Virus record (IMG/VR): IMGVR_UViG_3300006916_000041
Coordinates: 108,410-172,409 of that record
Direction: 5' to 3' (one strand)
DNA: 64,000 nt
From: a virus
Shown here: one piece after another, positions 32,632 to 41,353 of the stretch
How positions within the stretch are numbered: position 1 is the stretch's first letter
Layout: each line of letters opens with the position of its first letter
The notes under the pieces: generated by a model
Told to the model about the DNA's origin: nothing
Databases searched by the model: none
Seen by the model: only the letters and a program-made list of their open reading frames with translations
Program-made: the position numbers and the translations under genes

Positions 32632-33274
32632 ATGTGCTAAAAAGTCTCAGTGTATTTTCTGTTGCCACACCTGTAACCAACAGTGTGCAACGTGGGCCAT
32701 GACCTGCGTTTGCTGTACAGTGCGGTGTGTTGTACCAGTCAAAGCTATAAATCTCACCTGCACGATAATGTGTATGAACAAAGTTACCATATTGAATAAA
32801 ATGACCAGGTTCCCAGTCGTTCAACATAACCATGAAACGATATACTTTATGAGGTTCGTCTTCATGCCACTTTTCTAATTTGTCAATGTGTAAGTTCCAG
32901 ACTTGACCAGGAAACTGTACATGTACTCTGCTTTGTATTTGTTGTTTGTCACCTGGCAACAAATGTAGCGCATCTGTCATTTTTTGAAATATTGGAAGTA
33001 AGTTGTACTCTAAATTAGTTAGTGCTAAGTCTTTATTTGCACCACTGCGTTCTAAATCATATTCTTCTGCTTCAATATCTTTGCTTGTACCGTCAATAGG
33101 ATTACGTGTGCGCCATGTAATCTCTTTGCTGTTTTCAATTGTTTGTTGTAATTCTTGTTGCCAATCACCAACAAAGCGACCAATATAACGCATGTTATCA
33201 TATGCAGGGTCGCTCTTAAATGCATCAAAGTGATAGTTTGTTCTTGACTTAACTTTATCCCAATTGCTTTCCAT
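32609..33274 (-). CDS. 2OG/Fe(II) oxygenase, AspH-like
   Basis: 221 residues from ATG 33274, behind GAAGGA; earlier in-frame TTG/ATG codons at 33319-33314 have no ribosome site. NLHIDKLEKW gives HxD (H129, D131). FDWYNTPHCTANAGHGPRCTLLVTG gives the distal His (H185) and Arg (R195). VYRFMVMLNDWEPGHFIQYG is the strand pair between them. Expected to hydroxylate a protein or small molecule. It follows tctC after a hairpin. Confidence 0.8.
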   Translation of the reverse strand: MESNWDKVKSRTNYHFDAFKSDPAYDNMRYIGRFVGDWQQELQQTIENSKEITWRTRNPIDGTSKDIEAEEYDLERSGANKDLALTNLEYNLLPIFQKMTDALHLLPGDKQQIQSRVHVQFPGQVWNLHIDKLEKWHEDEPHKVYRFMVMLNDWEPGHFIQYGNFVHTHYRAGEIYSFDWYNTPHCTANAGHGPRCTLLVTGVATENTLRLFSTYDNRISI

Positions 33275-33292
33275 ATTAATTCCTTCAGAAGG

Positions 33293-33318
33293 TGATGGGA
33301 GAGTTTTCCATCCCATCA
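33293..33318 (-). terminator. 8-bp hairpin between tctC and the oxygenase gene
   Basis: TGATGGGA (33293-33300) and TCCCATCA (33311-33318) with a 10-base loop. No U-run on the minus strand (ACCTTCTG follows), so it is more likely a processing or partial attenuation hairpin than a full terminator. Confidence 0.35.
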
Positions 33319-33328
33319 ATACTTATGT

Positions 33329-34390
33329 TTATTTTACTAGGTTTGCTTTATAGACTGATTTAAGTCCTAGTGCTTCTTTATTAAACTTTACTAGGTTTTG
33401 AAGTGCATCTTCTGTAATAAATGTCATCAAGCGATCACGTATTGCATCACCACGCTCACCAATAAACCACTCATACTTGCCATTTTTTGCTTCAATAGCA
33501 GCCATTGACTCTGGGTCATTTGCCATAGCTGTCATTGCTGCAACCAAACGGTCACGTAGTTCTGGGTTTCCTTTGTTGATCCAAATTGCCTTTTGTAGTC
33601 CATCACGGAAACTTTTAACTAGCTTGTATGCATCATAAAACTCACCGCTTGGTGCAACACCCCAACGTGCTTCAAAGATTTGCTCAACTTGATAGCCTGC
33701 TGGATAGTTTGTGTCATCCACGTGATTGCCTGTCTCTGGATCTAGTAGACCATGATGGAACCAAAGTTCTGCATTTTCATCCGGTTCAACGTGTTTTTGA
33801 TATGTTGCTGGATTTTCACGAGTGCCGTTTAAGTCACCTCGTTTAAATGCCAATCTACGTTCTGCTCCGCTCATACCTTTTACCCAAGTTACTTTGTCTT
33901 GAAAACAAGCAATATACTCATCTACTGACTTGTCCGGACCACATAGCATTAGTGTCATTGCAAATGCTTCTGGTACCATACCTGAACCTGCTGGAAAACG
34001 TGGTGCTGACATATCGTCGCCAATACGCTTGCCTGCGATAATGTTCAGGTTCATAAGACCAATACTATCATACTCTGCATAGTTGTAGTCTACTTCCTCT
34101 TGTAAGAAACTTACACCATTACCACCATGCGAAACAACGATTGTGTTTTCGTCAAAACGTAGTTCATTGTGGAATTTGTTTATACCTGGAATATCACGTG
34201 CTCCTGGAATAAGACGTAGAACAATACGCTCACCTAGATGTTTTTCCAATTCTTTAGTAATAATTTCTGCCCATACTGTTGTACCTTGTCCTGCTTTTTG
34301 CGGAACAACAAGTGTGATATCTGCAAATGCTGCGCTTGCAGTCATTGCTAGTGTTGCTATTGCAACTCTAAATATATTTTTGATTTTCAT
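33329..34390 (-). CDS. tctC: TctC-like tripartite tricarboxylate transporter binding protein
   Basis: 353 residues from ATG 34390. The signal peptide MKIKNIFRVAIATLAMTASA ends AFA|DITL. ITLVVPQKAGQGTTVWAEI is the start of the mature solute-binding fold of the TctC (Bug) family, which delivers carboxylates in the periplasm to TctA/TctB. TIVVSHGGNGVSF and the later WVKGMSGAERRLAFKRGDLN fit the family. A phage gene for a host-envelope transporter implies uptake of an organic acid during infection. It follows tctA by 10 bases. Confidence 0.87.
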   Translation of the reverse strand: MKIKNIFRVAIATLAMTASAAFADITLVVPQKAGQGTTVWAEIITKELEKHLGERIVLRLIPGARDIPGINKFHNELRFDENTIVVSHGGNGVSFLQEEVDYNYAEYDSIGLMNLNIIAGKRIGDDMSAPRFPAGSGMVPEAFAMTLMLCGPDKSVDEYIACFQDKVTWVKGMSGAERRLAFKRGDLNGTRENPATYQKHVEPDENAELWFHHGLLDPETGNHVDDTNYPAGYQVEQIFEARWGVAPSGEFYDAYKLVKSFRDGLQKAIWINKGNPELRDRLVAAMTAMANDPESMAAIEAKNGKYEWFIGERGDAIRDRLMTFITEDALQNLVKFNKEALGLKSVYKANLVK

Positions 34391-34400
34391 TTTTTTTCTC

Positions 34401-35864
34401 CTATACAAAATCAATCTTTGCTTTATTAAAAAATAACCCCCAAACAAGTGCTAGTAGTGTAAGCACCATAAAGGTTAATGGCAATGGTCTGAATAATAAG
34501 TCTTCCCAACCATAGCCAAATGTATTAAACTGTACCCAGCTTGCTTCTAATCGAGCACTTAATATAAATCCAATTAGAAAACTAACTCTACTGAATTTAA
34601 GATATTTCATAACAATACCAACGCCCATACAGATCATCAACATGATGTAATCATCTAGTAGTCCTGTGTATTGTGTTGAGCTCCATACTAAACTTGCCAA
34701 TATAGGCCAAAAGTAGAACTTAAATGGCAAATTTGTAATGTAAACAGCATATTTGATAAAAGCATAACTGATTGGTAAAATTAAAATTAATGCCCACAAA
34801 TAACTGCTCAATAGTGTATCAAAAAACTTTTGATCAGTTAGCACATCTGGTGTACCTAATTCAAGACCAACATACATCAATAGTCCCATAACAATCACTT
34901 CAAACGGTGCTCCTGGAATGCCAAATAACACTGTTGGAACATATGAAGTTGCCTTTTGTGCATTGTTAGCGCCTTCGCAGCCAATAACACCTCTGACATT
35001 TCCTTGACCAACTGGATAATCTTCTGTGTTGTTGGATTTACGTGCTACTGCCACAGTTTGCGAATAACTAAACCAATCTGCAATAGCGCCTCCGATACCT
35101 GGTATGAGACCAATAAAAGCACCGATAAATCCCCCTCTTAGTCCATCCCATTTGTATCTCCATGTATCTCTGACACCTTGTATTAATTGTGATACAATTA
35201 CACCATTTGTTAGTTTTATCTTTTCTGCTTGCATACGATATGCGCTTAAAAGTTCCGGAAACGCTAGTACACCTGCCATAACTGGAATCATTTGTACACC
35301 TGCTCCAAGATAATCCCATCCCATGGTCCATCTATCAGCAGCGGTGTTTGGATCCATGCCTATGTGTCCTACAAGTACACCAGCAATCAGTGCCAAAAAT
35401 CCTCTGAACCAATATCTACTAGAAATAAAAATAACACAGGTCATGGCAAAAATTAAGAAACTGAACATTTCAACTGTGCCAAAATACAATACAATCTGTG
35501 TATACCATGGAAGGAATAAAAACACCAACAATCCCCAAATCAATCCATTTATCCAACTTGTTGACAGTGCTGCACTCAGTGCTCTAGCTGCTTCACCCCT
35601 GCGGCTCATAGGAAAACCATCTACCATAGTAGCGGCTGCTCCACCTGCCCCTGGTATGTTCATAACCACACCACAAAAGCTATCTCCTATACTGCTGGTA
35701 ACAACAATTGCTGTGGTAAACACAACCAACATATAAGGATCATGAAAGTATCCAACAAAACTATAAACAGCAATCAATCCTGTGGTAGCGCCAGCCACTG
35801 GAATAAGCCCTACAAAAAATCCGTAGAGTACACCTAATAACAATACAACAATGTAATGGTCCAT
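34401..35864 (-). CDS. tctA: TctA-like large permease of a tripartite tricarboxylate transporter
   Basis: 487 residues, normal length, about 11-12 membrane segments. LGVLYGFFVGLIPVAGATTG, FCGVVMNIPGAGGAAATMVDGFPM and IGLIPGIGGAIADWFSYS are the conserved glycine/proline-rich TctA loops. It is the channel subunit of a secondary importer for tri- or dicarboxylates. The normal third gene, tctB, is absent, so host TctB or none is used. The start codon follows a GC-rich hairpin and has no clear ribosome site. Integrity of all loops argues against decay. Confidence 0.9.
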   Translation of the reverse strand: MDHYIVVLLLGVLYGFFVGLIPVAGATTGLIAVYSFVGYFHDPYMLVVFTTAIVVTSSIGDSFCGVVMNIPGAGGAAATMVDGFPMSRRGEAARALSAALSTSWINGLIWGLLVFLFLPWYTQIVLYFGTVEMFSFLIFAMTCVIFISSRYWFRGFLALIAGVLVGHIGMDPNTAADRWTMGWDYLGAGVQMIPVMAGVLAFPELLSAYRMQAEKIKLTNGVIVSQLIQGVRDTWRYKWDGLRGGFIGAFIGLIPGIGGAIADWFSYSQTVAVARKSNNTEDYPVGQGNVRGVIGCEGANNAQKATSYVPTVLFGIPGAPFEVIVMGLLMYVGLELGTPDVLTDQKFFDTLLSSYLWALILILPISYAFIKYAVYITNLPFKFYFWPILASLVWSSTQYTGLLDDYIMLMICMGVGIVMKYLKFSRVSFLIGFILSARLEASWVQFNTFGYGWEDLLFRPLPLTFMVLTLLALVWGLFFNKAKIDFV

Positions 35865-35871
35865 AGCAAAT

Positions 35872-35893
35872 CGCCGCGGGGAAGCCCACGACG
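35872..35893 (-). promoter_or_regulatory. GC-rich hairpin in front of tctA
   Basis: On the minus strand CGTCGTGGG (35893-35885), loop CTTC, CCCGCGGCG (35880-35872): nine pairs, two of them G-U. The G-U pairs would be C/A mismatches on the other strand, so the fold fits the tctA-side RNA. It ends eight bases before the tctA ATG, where a ribosome site should be. It is strikingly GC-rich for this genome. It may be a translational control element or part of a larger riboswitch-like leader (35865-35964). Confidence 0.55.
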
Positions 35894-35964
35894 CCTTTCA
35901 TAATTTTTTGGGGGATTGTATTACTGAACTTCTTTACATTCGAGCGTTAGTAATAACTATGTGT

Positions 35965-36669
35965 TTATTTAGTCCGCCACACAAAATACATTCTGTTTCT
36001 GTGAGTATCAGTTCTAATATCAAGTATATCAACACCAAGTTGATCTGCACAGTTTACAATAAAATTTGAATCCCAAGGATAAAAACTAATCCATTTACTG
36101 TGATCTTTACCTTCCTCGGGTCTATCGTCTTCGTCGTGTGCTAGTCCTGGATTAGCACGAAAGAACATCACTGCACCTGGGTTACACAAACTCACAGCAT
36201 GTTCGAGTTCAGCAAAAATTTTATCTGTGCTGCCAAAGTTAATGCTACCCAATGCTAGTGTTGCATCAAACTTTTCTTGAGGATGATAGTCCAATAACTT
36301 TACTTGATAATCTGCTGCACTGTTGTAAGGATCAATACCTACTAGATTGTCAATTTTACCTTTGAATTCATGATATCCGCAACCAATGTCTAACACACGT
36401 CTTGGCTTTAAATTGTTTACTTCATCAATTAATTTTAGACCACTGTACTTGTATTTTTTTATTTCGCCTTGCCAATAGTTACTAAAGTAGTTGCTCAATA
36501 CTCTATCGTCAATCCTGTCAACTAATTCGCCAATGGTGTTGTATGTTACATTTTCTACATCCACACCAAATGTTCCTCTGATAGCTTGCCTCAGTGTTTG
36601 AGGTTGTCGCAGTAATTGAGGACTTGTATGAATTAATTGTTCGAGTTTGTATAGTATTTTGTGATTCAT
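35965..36669 (-). CDS. class I SAM-dependent methyltransferase
   Basis: 234 residues. VLDIGCGYHEF (92-102) is motif I, LVGIDPYNS motif II, FDATLALGSINFGS motif IV. The N-terminal 70 residues are helical and charged. It may methylate a sugar or other small molecule in the surface block. It lies between the small 38-residue gene and tctA, 100 bases before tctA. Confidence 0.83.
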   Translation of the reverse strand: MNHKILYKLEQLIHTSPQLLRQPQTLRQAIRGTFGVDVENVTYNTIGELVDRIDDRVLSNYFSNYWQGEIKKYKYSGLKLIDEVNNLKPRRVLDIGCGYHEFKGKIDNLVGIDPYNSAADYQVKLLDYHPQEKFDATLALGSINFGSTDKIFAELEHAVSLCNPGAVMFFRANPGLAHDEDDRPEEGKDHSKWISFYPWDSNFIVNCADQLGVDILDIRTDTHRNRMYFVWRTK

Positions 36670-36705
36670 ATTTTATTATATAGCTTTTAGTTTACGTTGT
36701 CAAGA

Positions 36706-36822
36706 CTACTCGTAAATAAAAGGATCTCTTTTGCGTAATTCTTCTATTCTTTTTTTCATGCGCTTTTTTTCTTGATAGTAATCCCAAGGCCACATAAAGA
36801 AATTTCTTAGTCGGGTAAGCAT
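36706..36822 (-). CDS. 38-residue conserved-looking small protein
   Basis: MLTRLRNFFMWPWDYYQEKK..., then KKRIEELRKRDPFIYE-stop. The ATG lies in the last codons of the carbamoyltransferase gene (16-base overlap). The protein is amphipathic and very basic with an aromatic MWPWDYY core and a clean C-terminal DPFIY. I associate WPWDYY/DPFIY mini-proteins with marine T4-like phages, without a known function. It fills the gap between two genes. Confidence 0.65.
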   Translation of the reverse strand: MLTRLRNFFMWPWDYYQEKKRMKKRIEELRKRDPFIYE

Positions 36823-38294
36823 ACTTCAACTCTATATTTTTTAGTCCAACGCTCTGCGTCTTGTCTAGTATTTACTAGAGGTTCGCCTCGAACATTGAGG
36901 CTAGTGTTCAACAACATCGGACAGCCTGTTTCAGCATACCAACGTTCTAGTAATTTCCTAATACCATGTTCACTGCCAGCAGGCACCGTTTGCACTCTAC
37001 TGGTGTTGTCATAGTGTATGATAGCAGGAAACTGTTCGGGCTTTTTACACTTGGCTACGTATTGCATAAAGTCTCCTACTCTGCCTTCAAAATAATCTTG
37101 TGCATGTTCTTCAAGTATCACAGGAGCAAACGGTCTGAATGCTTCTCTGTGTTTGATTGTGTTTACAAGGTCCTTAACATCACTTCCACGGGGATCAGCA
37201 AGAATACTACGGTTGCCAAGAGCCCTAGGGCCAAACTCAGCCCTACCAGATGCCACGGCTGTAATTTTTCTAGTGTGTAATTGTTCAAGTACTTTTTCAA
37301 CGGGGTACTCTCCTTCTATGTTATGTCCAAGGAAAGCGTGATCCATGTACATAAATTCTTTTTTATGTGCTAATACACATCCTATTGCACTGCCCGCATC
37401 ACCTGGGTTAGCTGGTACATGCACATTGGTAAAAAACTCTCCTGCTAGTGGATTTGCAACACAGTTAAGTGCGCAACCTCCTACCAGTATTATGTTACTG
37501 TACTTACCTTCTGTCATATGGTATACACTGCGACATAATTCAACAAATATTTCTTCGTATATACGCTGCACAGCCGCAGCGATGTCTGCATAGTCTTGAG
37601 GAGTGTTTAGATCAGATCTCCAATCTAAGCAACCTCTGTGACAGTTCTGTTTAAATGTTGTATATGGAAACAAACTTGTGGGCAGACCATCTATAAAATC
37701 ATTTTTTATATCTTCATATAATCTATCAGGATCACCTATTGCAGCCATACCCATGAGTATATACTCATGCTCTTGTGGCTTGAGTCCTATACGCTGTGTC
37801 ATAGCACTGTACCATATGCCTATGCTTTCTGGATAACGCTGACTCAACAGTTTGCGTAGCTTCCCGTCACTGCCTTCCCATATGCTAACAGTTTCCCATT
37901 CGCCTATGCTGTCAATTACTAGTATCAGTGCATCGTGCCAAGGACCTGTGTAGTATCCATATGCTGCATGACTCAAATGATGACTAGTTGTAGCACATTT
38001 AGGAGCGTTATTGATGAATTTGCGTATATATGTAGTAGGAGATTCTTTGCGTAGTAGTGTGTATTGTCCAGCACTAAACTGACGTGTCTTTTTAAGCAAA
38101 GGTCGTTCATAAAAATAGATTTTGTCAGGTTTGCCGTACAAATCAACAGCTTCTTCTATTAGTAAACTGTTCAAGTGTTTGTCATTCTTGATTCTACTGT
38201 AGCGTTCACTGTGTGCTGCAAATTCCAATCCCGTTTCACTAAACACAGCCAAACTAGCATCATGACTCATGCCAGTCCATCCCCAAGTAATCAT
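36807..38294 (-). CDS. carbamoyltransferase, NodU/CmcH family
   Basis: 495 residues. The N-terminal HDAS (11-14) and HHLSHAAYGYY near 102-112 belong to the TsaD/Kae1-like domain, ILVIDSIGEWET and ILVGGCALNCVAN to the ATPase core, and GRAEFGPRALGNRSILADPR to the C-terminal YrdC-like part. It carbamoylates a hydroxyl using carbamoyl phosphate and ATP, often on a sugar. Common in marine phages and usually linked to surface or virion glycan modification. Coupled to the GDPD-like gene. Confidence 0.9.
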   Translation of the reverse strand: MITWGWTGMSHDASLAVFSETGLEFAAHSERYSRIKNDKHLNSLLIEEAVDLYGKPDKIYFYERPLLKKTRQFSAGQYTLLRKESPTTYIRKFINNAPKCATTSHHLSHAAYGYYTGPWHDALILVIDSIGEWETVSIWEGSDGKLRKLLSQRYPESIGIWYSAMTQRIGLKPQEHEYILMGMAAIGDPDRLYEDIKNDFIDGLPTSLFPYTTFKQNCHRGCLDWRSDLNTPQDYADIAAAVQRIYEEIFVELCRSVYHMTEGKYSNIILVGGCALNCVANPLAGEFFTNVHVPANPGDAGSAIGCVLAHKKEFMYMDHAFLGHNIEGEYPVEKVLEQLHTRKITAVASGRAEFGPRALGNRSILADPRGSDVKDLVNTIKHREAFRPFAPVILEEHAQDYFEGRVGDFMQYVAKCKKPEQFPAIIHYDNTSRVQTVPAGSEHGIRKLLERWYAETGCPMLLNTSLNVRGEPLVNTRQDAERWTKKYRVEVCLPD

Positions 38295-38719
38295 TTTTTA
38301 TCTCCACACACACCGTATATACCTGTTGTATCTTCTGGTAAGGGTATATCTTCTAAGTCTAACCAAACTGCTCGTTTGTGTCTAGGAAAATTTCCTGGGT
38401 AACACCATATGTGTCCGTCGTTGGTTAGTGTAACTGTATCTGTATCATGCCAAAAGCAACGTGTACGCATGTCTAACAGCATTTGTAGTGCGTCTAAATC
38501 TTTTGCATGACACCACACACCAGGCTCTTGTAAAAATCCCGTGTTGGCAATTTGCAGCGGTTCGTCGTGTCCTAGGTATAGCAACCCACGATGTGCTCGT
38601 ACATCTACTTCAACGTCATAACCTTTGTCGTAGTACGCAAACTCTACGTAGTCCTTGGTGTTCTCCCATGCAGGTTGTACGCCTTGCCAGTTACCTCTGT
38701 GTGCTATGAATTTAACCAT
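38291..38719 (-). CDS. GDPD-like (PLC-like phosphodiesterase) short protein
   Basis: 142 residues. FIAHRGNWQG (5-14) has the catalytic His/Arg, PAWENT the Glu, and YDVEVDVRAHRG the acid pair; YLGHDEPL brings a second His. The family hydrolyses glycerophosphodiesters, but members have about 240 residues, so this is a half-length form common in phages. Substrate unknown. Overlaps the nucleotidyltransferase gene upstream by 16 bases. Confidence 0.78.
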   Translation of the reverse strand: MVKFIAHRGNWQGVQPAWENTKDYVEFAYYDKGYDVEVDVRAHRGLLYLGHDEPLQIANTGFLQEPGVWCHAKDLDALQMLLDMRTRCFWHDTDTVTLTNDGHIWCYPGNFPRHKRAVWLDLEDIPLPEDTTGIYGVCGDKK

Positions 38720-39399
38720 AAATCTAAATCCTCCGGTGTACCAACTCCATACATGTGTTCGATAGGAACTCGTACTACACGCCCTCCAACAGCAATAGTT
38801 TGGTTGTATGTTGGTGCAAGATAAAATTCGCCATTTACACGTTCATTGTTTGCGATCATTTGGTTGGCACTGTTCTTAAATGTTTTCCATTGGCTCCAGT
38901 AGTAGTGTCCACTTGTAGCATGTGTACTAATAGGATTTTTTTCTGCTACTTCCACAACTATGTCGTTTTCTGTTCTAGCATAACTCCATTTAGGATCACG
39001 CTCTGGACATTCAAAAGTCATAATAACTCCATCGTTGTGCATTTGTTCAGTGAACAAACTGCTATCCCAATCAATAAACTGATCACAGTTTGTAACAAAC
39101 ATTGCATCCTCTGAATTCATATAAGGATCTGCTGTTAACACACTACAGGCTGCACCTTGTGTTAGCGCATCAAGTTCAACAACATGTGCATGGGGATAGT
39201 AATCACGTATACCATCTGCTATGTTATGCTCTTTTCTAGTAATAAAAATATGATTGTCAAACTCTAAGTCAACGCTTTCTACTGCTCGTACAAACATTGG
39301 CTTGCCACGTACATCTATTAGTGGTTTTGGAACAGTATAGCCTTGTTCACGAAAGCGACTGCCTTCGCCTGCCATTGGCATTATTAAATTAAAATTCAT
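38704..39399 (-). CDS. sugar-phosphate nucleotidyltransferase
   Basis: 231 residues. LIMPMAGEGSRFREQGYTVPKPLI: GEGSRF (11-16) is the NTP-binding loop and K25 in PKPL the conserved lysine. VTNCDQFIDWD gives the metal Asp. The family makes NDP-sugars from NTP and sugar 1-phosphate. It would supply the glycosyltransferases in this window. Behind GAGG. With the GDPD-like and carbamoyltransferase genes it forms a compact three-gene unit. Confidence 0.88.
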   Translation of the reverse strand: MNFNLIMPMAGEGSRFREQGYTVPKPLIDVRGKPMFVRAVESVDLEFDNHIFITRKEHNIADGIRDYYPHAHVVELDALTQGAACSVLTADPYMNSEDAMFVTNCDQFIDWDSSLFTEQMHNDGVIMTFECPERDPKWSYARTENDIVVEVAEKNPISTHATSGHYYWSQWKTFKNSANQMIANNERVNGEFYLAPTYNQTIAVGGRVVRVPIEHMYGVGTPEDLDLWLNS

Positions 39400-39413
39400 A
39401 AATTTACCTCTTA

Positions 39414-40505
39414 TTATCTCTGTTTATATACAGATAAGTTACCTAGATATACCTTAGGGTGGTTAAAAATATCATCCTTTAATATGTTCAAAAATAAATT
39501 AAACTCAGGATGTTCAATTTTCCATATAGCATGTTCATCAAATTGTTTCTTATCCCATGTGTTCCAATCATTTAATTTAGAAAAATGGATACTAGAAGCA
39601 TTGTCAAAATTTTCTAAGATCAGCTCGATGTACGTTTTCATTTCTTTGTAATTGTCTTTCTGAACAACGAAATCAAAGTGTATATTAAAATTGGAAATTT
39701 CTTTTGAACGCTCATTTAAATATCTACAGTTTTCTATCAATAATTCCCAATTGCCGCCTAGTCTTGTTTTATTTTCATATGTTTCTTTGGTCCCTGCATC
39801 AAAACTAATTCTGCAATTGTGTAAATTGTGTTGTATTTTTTCTAACTTCTTCCACATTTTTGATGTGAACATTACTCCGTTTGTATTCAAATTAATAATC
39901 AAGTTGGGGAAATCATGTCCATTTATATTTTCTAACATTTCTCTGTATATTACACTAGCAAAAGGATCACCACTTCCAGTTACATATATTTCAAATTTTC
40001 TATCAGTGGGTGTTTTTAAAAAAATTTCACAAATCTTATCATTTATTTTTTTCTTCTGAATATACTCAGCTGATTCTCTACTTAATAGTATCTTTTCTAA
40101 CCTACAACTAGGGCAGTAAAGATTACAACTCCTATCTTCACTAAAATGTATCGATGTAGGCATTTCTTCTAAGATAACTTTGTTTTTTTTAATAGCATCT
40201 TTAGAATAATCTGTTAAAAAACGATCGTTGTTAATGTCTTCAAGTAACGGCAACGAGTCAGACACTATATATGGACAAAGATCATGATTACAATAGCACC
40301 AATCTCCTGTATACACTTGATTTCTCAAATTTTGAGACACTTCTCCGTTCCATATTTCTTGAAAGTCATCTGTTAAAATATTTCCTATTTTTTCTGGTAA
40401 CCACGCAGGACAACATATCCAACATGAACCATCAGTTGATATTTCTAGAAAACTAAAAAGTTTATGACAGTACTTGTTTTTAGTGTTGTTGACTAGATTT
40501 TTCAT
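39414..40505 (-). CDS. radical SAM protein with N-terminal cysteine array
   Basis: 363 residues. N-terminal C13, C28, CC (C31, C32), CYC (C70, C72) and C77 suggest an auxiliary cluster in front of the core CNLYCPSC (C127, C131, C134). The SAM motif reads TGSGDP, unlike the GGEP of most paralogues. RISFDAGTKETYENKTRLGGNW is the signature region. It ends the right-hand radical SAM block. Coupled by ATGA to the unknown gene upstream. Confidence 0.87.
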   Translation of the reverse strand: MKNLVNNTKNKYCHKLFSFLEISTDGSCWICCPAWLPEKIGNILTDDFQEIWNGEVSQNLRNQVYTGDWCYCNHDLCPYIVSDSLPLLEDINNDRFLTDYSKDAIKKNKVILEEMPTSIHFSEDRSCNLYCPSCRLEKILLSRESAEYIQKKKINDKICEIFLKTPTDRKFEIYVTGSGDPFASVIYREMLENINGHDFPNLIINLNTNGVMFTSKMWKKLEKIQHNLHNCRISFDAGTKETYENKTRLGGNWELLIENCRYLNERSKEISNFNIHFDFVVQKDNYKEMKTYIELILENFDNASSIHFSKLNDWNTWDKKQFDEHAIWKIEHPEFNLFLNILKDDIFNHPKVYLGNLSVYKQR

Positions 40506-41353
40506 GTGTGTTTTAATACTAGAGTATTATTTCCATTTTGATTAAAATTTTTAATTATATTATAACCTATCAACTGATTATCATTGCTTTTATTCTTAGC
40601 AATAGAAACATACGGTCCCCAACAAGGTACATTGTGTTTATCACATTCATCGACAAAAGAATCAACACACGGCTCTTGTTTTGCAGATCCATTTAGTTCG
40701 ATAGTATCAACTAAATTTTGATAATGACTTATTTCTGGATGATCAACTTTTCCGGAGATCCTATATTTCTCATACTGCGGACGACCAATGTCGTAAAATG
40801 GTATAGCTATCGAATCTTTGATAAATCCGGTGTCTTCTGGTTTAATTTTGTATTCATTCAATGATGACGTATCTTTATATAATTTGATATTATGCAAATA
40901 AAAAAATTGATATAAAAATTCTATTTTATGTACTGCCGTATTGATATGCGAATAATCAATTGATTTACTGCGAAGTTTCAAGTTTATTATATCATATATT
41001 TCTTTAGTGTCTTGATCAAATATAGGAAGATGCATTTCTAAAGATTGCTTTGTTATATGTGCCCACTGCTCATGTGTACGTTGCAAGAAAGCAGTATCAT
41101 AAATTGTCGAAAGTTCATAATGCCATTTATCTGGAAGGTTTTCAGTTACTGAAATACTGTTAACTTCTTCAAGTATATTGTTAAGATAAGATGTGACCTC
41201 TAACCATTTATTATAATGACTATTAATTGCGTGTTCATTGAAATTTAATATTATTTCATTTGAACTGTTAAATGCCCAACTAACCCACCTATCAACAAAA
41301 TTTGTATTATAGTAATCCAAATCAACTTCATTATTATTAAAACTTAGTATCAT
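40502..41353 (-). CDS. unknown protein, family shared with 44353-45420
   Basis: 283 residues, mostly helical, rich in His, Tyr and Asn. SHINTAVHKIEFLYQFFYLHN aligns with LNHFCHEIEALERAYESLN of the gene at 44353, and FYDIGRPQYEKYRIS may match its later FGEIRIHYSQIG. Both genes sit directly beside radical SAM genes. It might be a substrate, carrier or structural partner (inference). No catalytic motif seen. Confidence 0.6.
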   Translation of the reverse strand: MILSFNNNEVDLDYYNTNFVDRWVSWAFNSSNEIILNFNEHAINSHYNKWLEVTSYLNNILEEVNSISVTENLPDKWHYELSTIYDTAFLQRTHEQWAHITKQSLEMHLPIFDQDTKEIYDIINLKLRSKSIDYSHINTAVHKIEFLYQFFYLHNIKLYKDTSSLNEYKIKPEDTGFIKDSIAIPFYDIGRPQYEKYRISGKVDHPEISHYQNLVDTIELNGSAKQEPCVDSFVDECDKHNVPCWGPYVSIAKNKSNDNQLIGYNIIKNFNQNGNNTLVLKHT

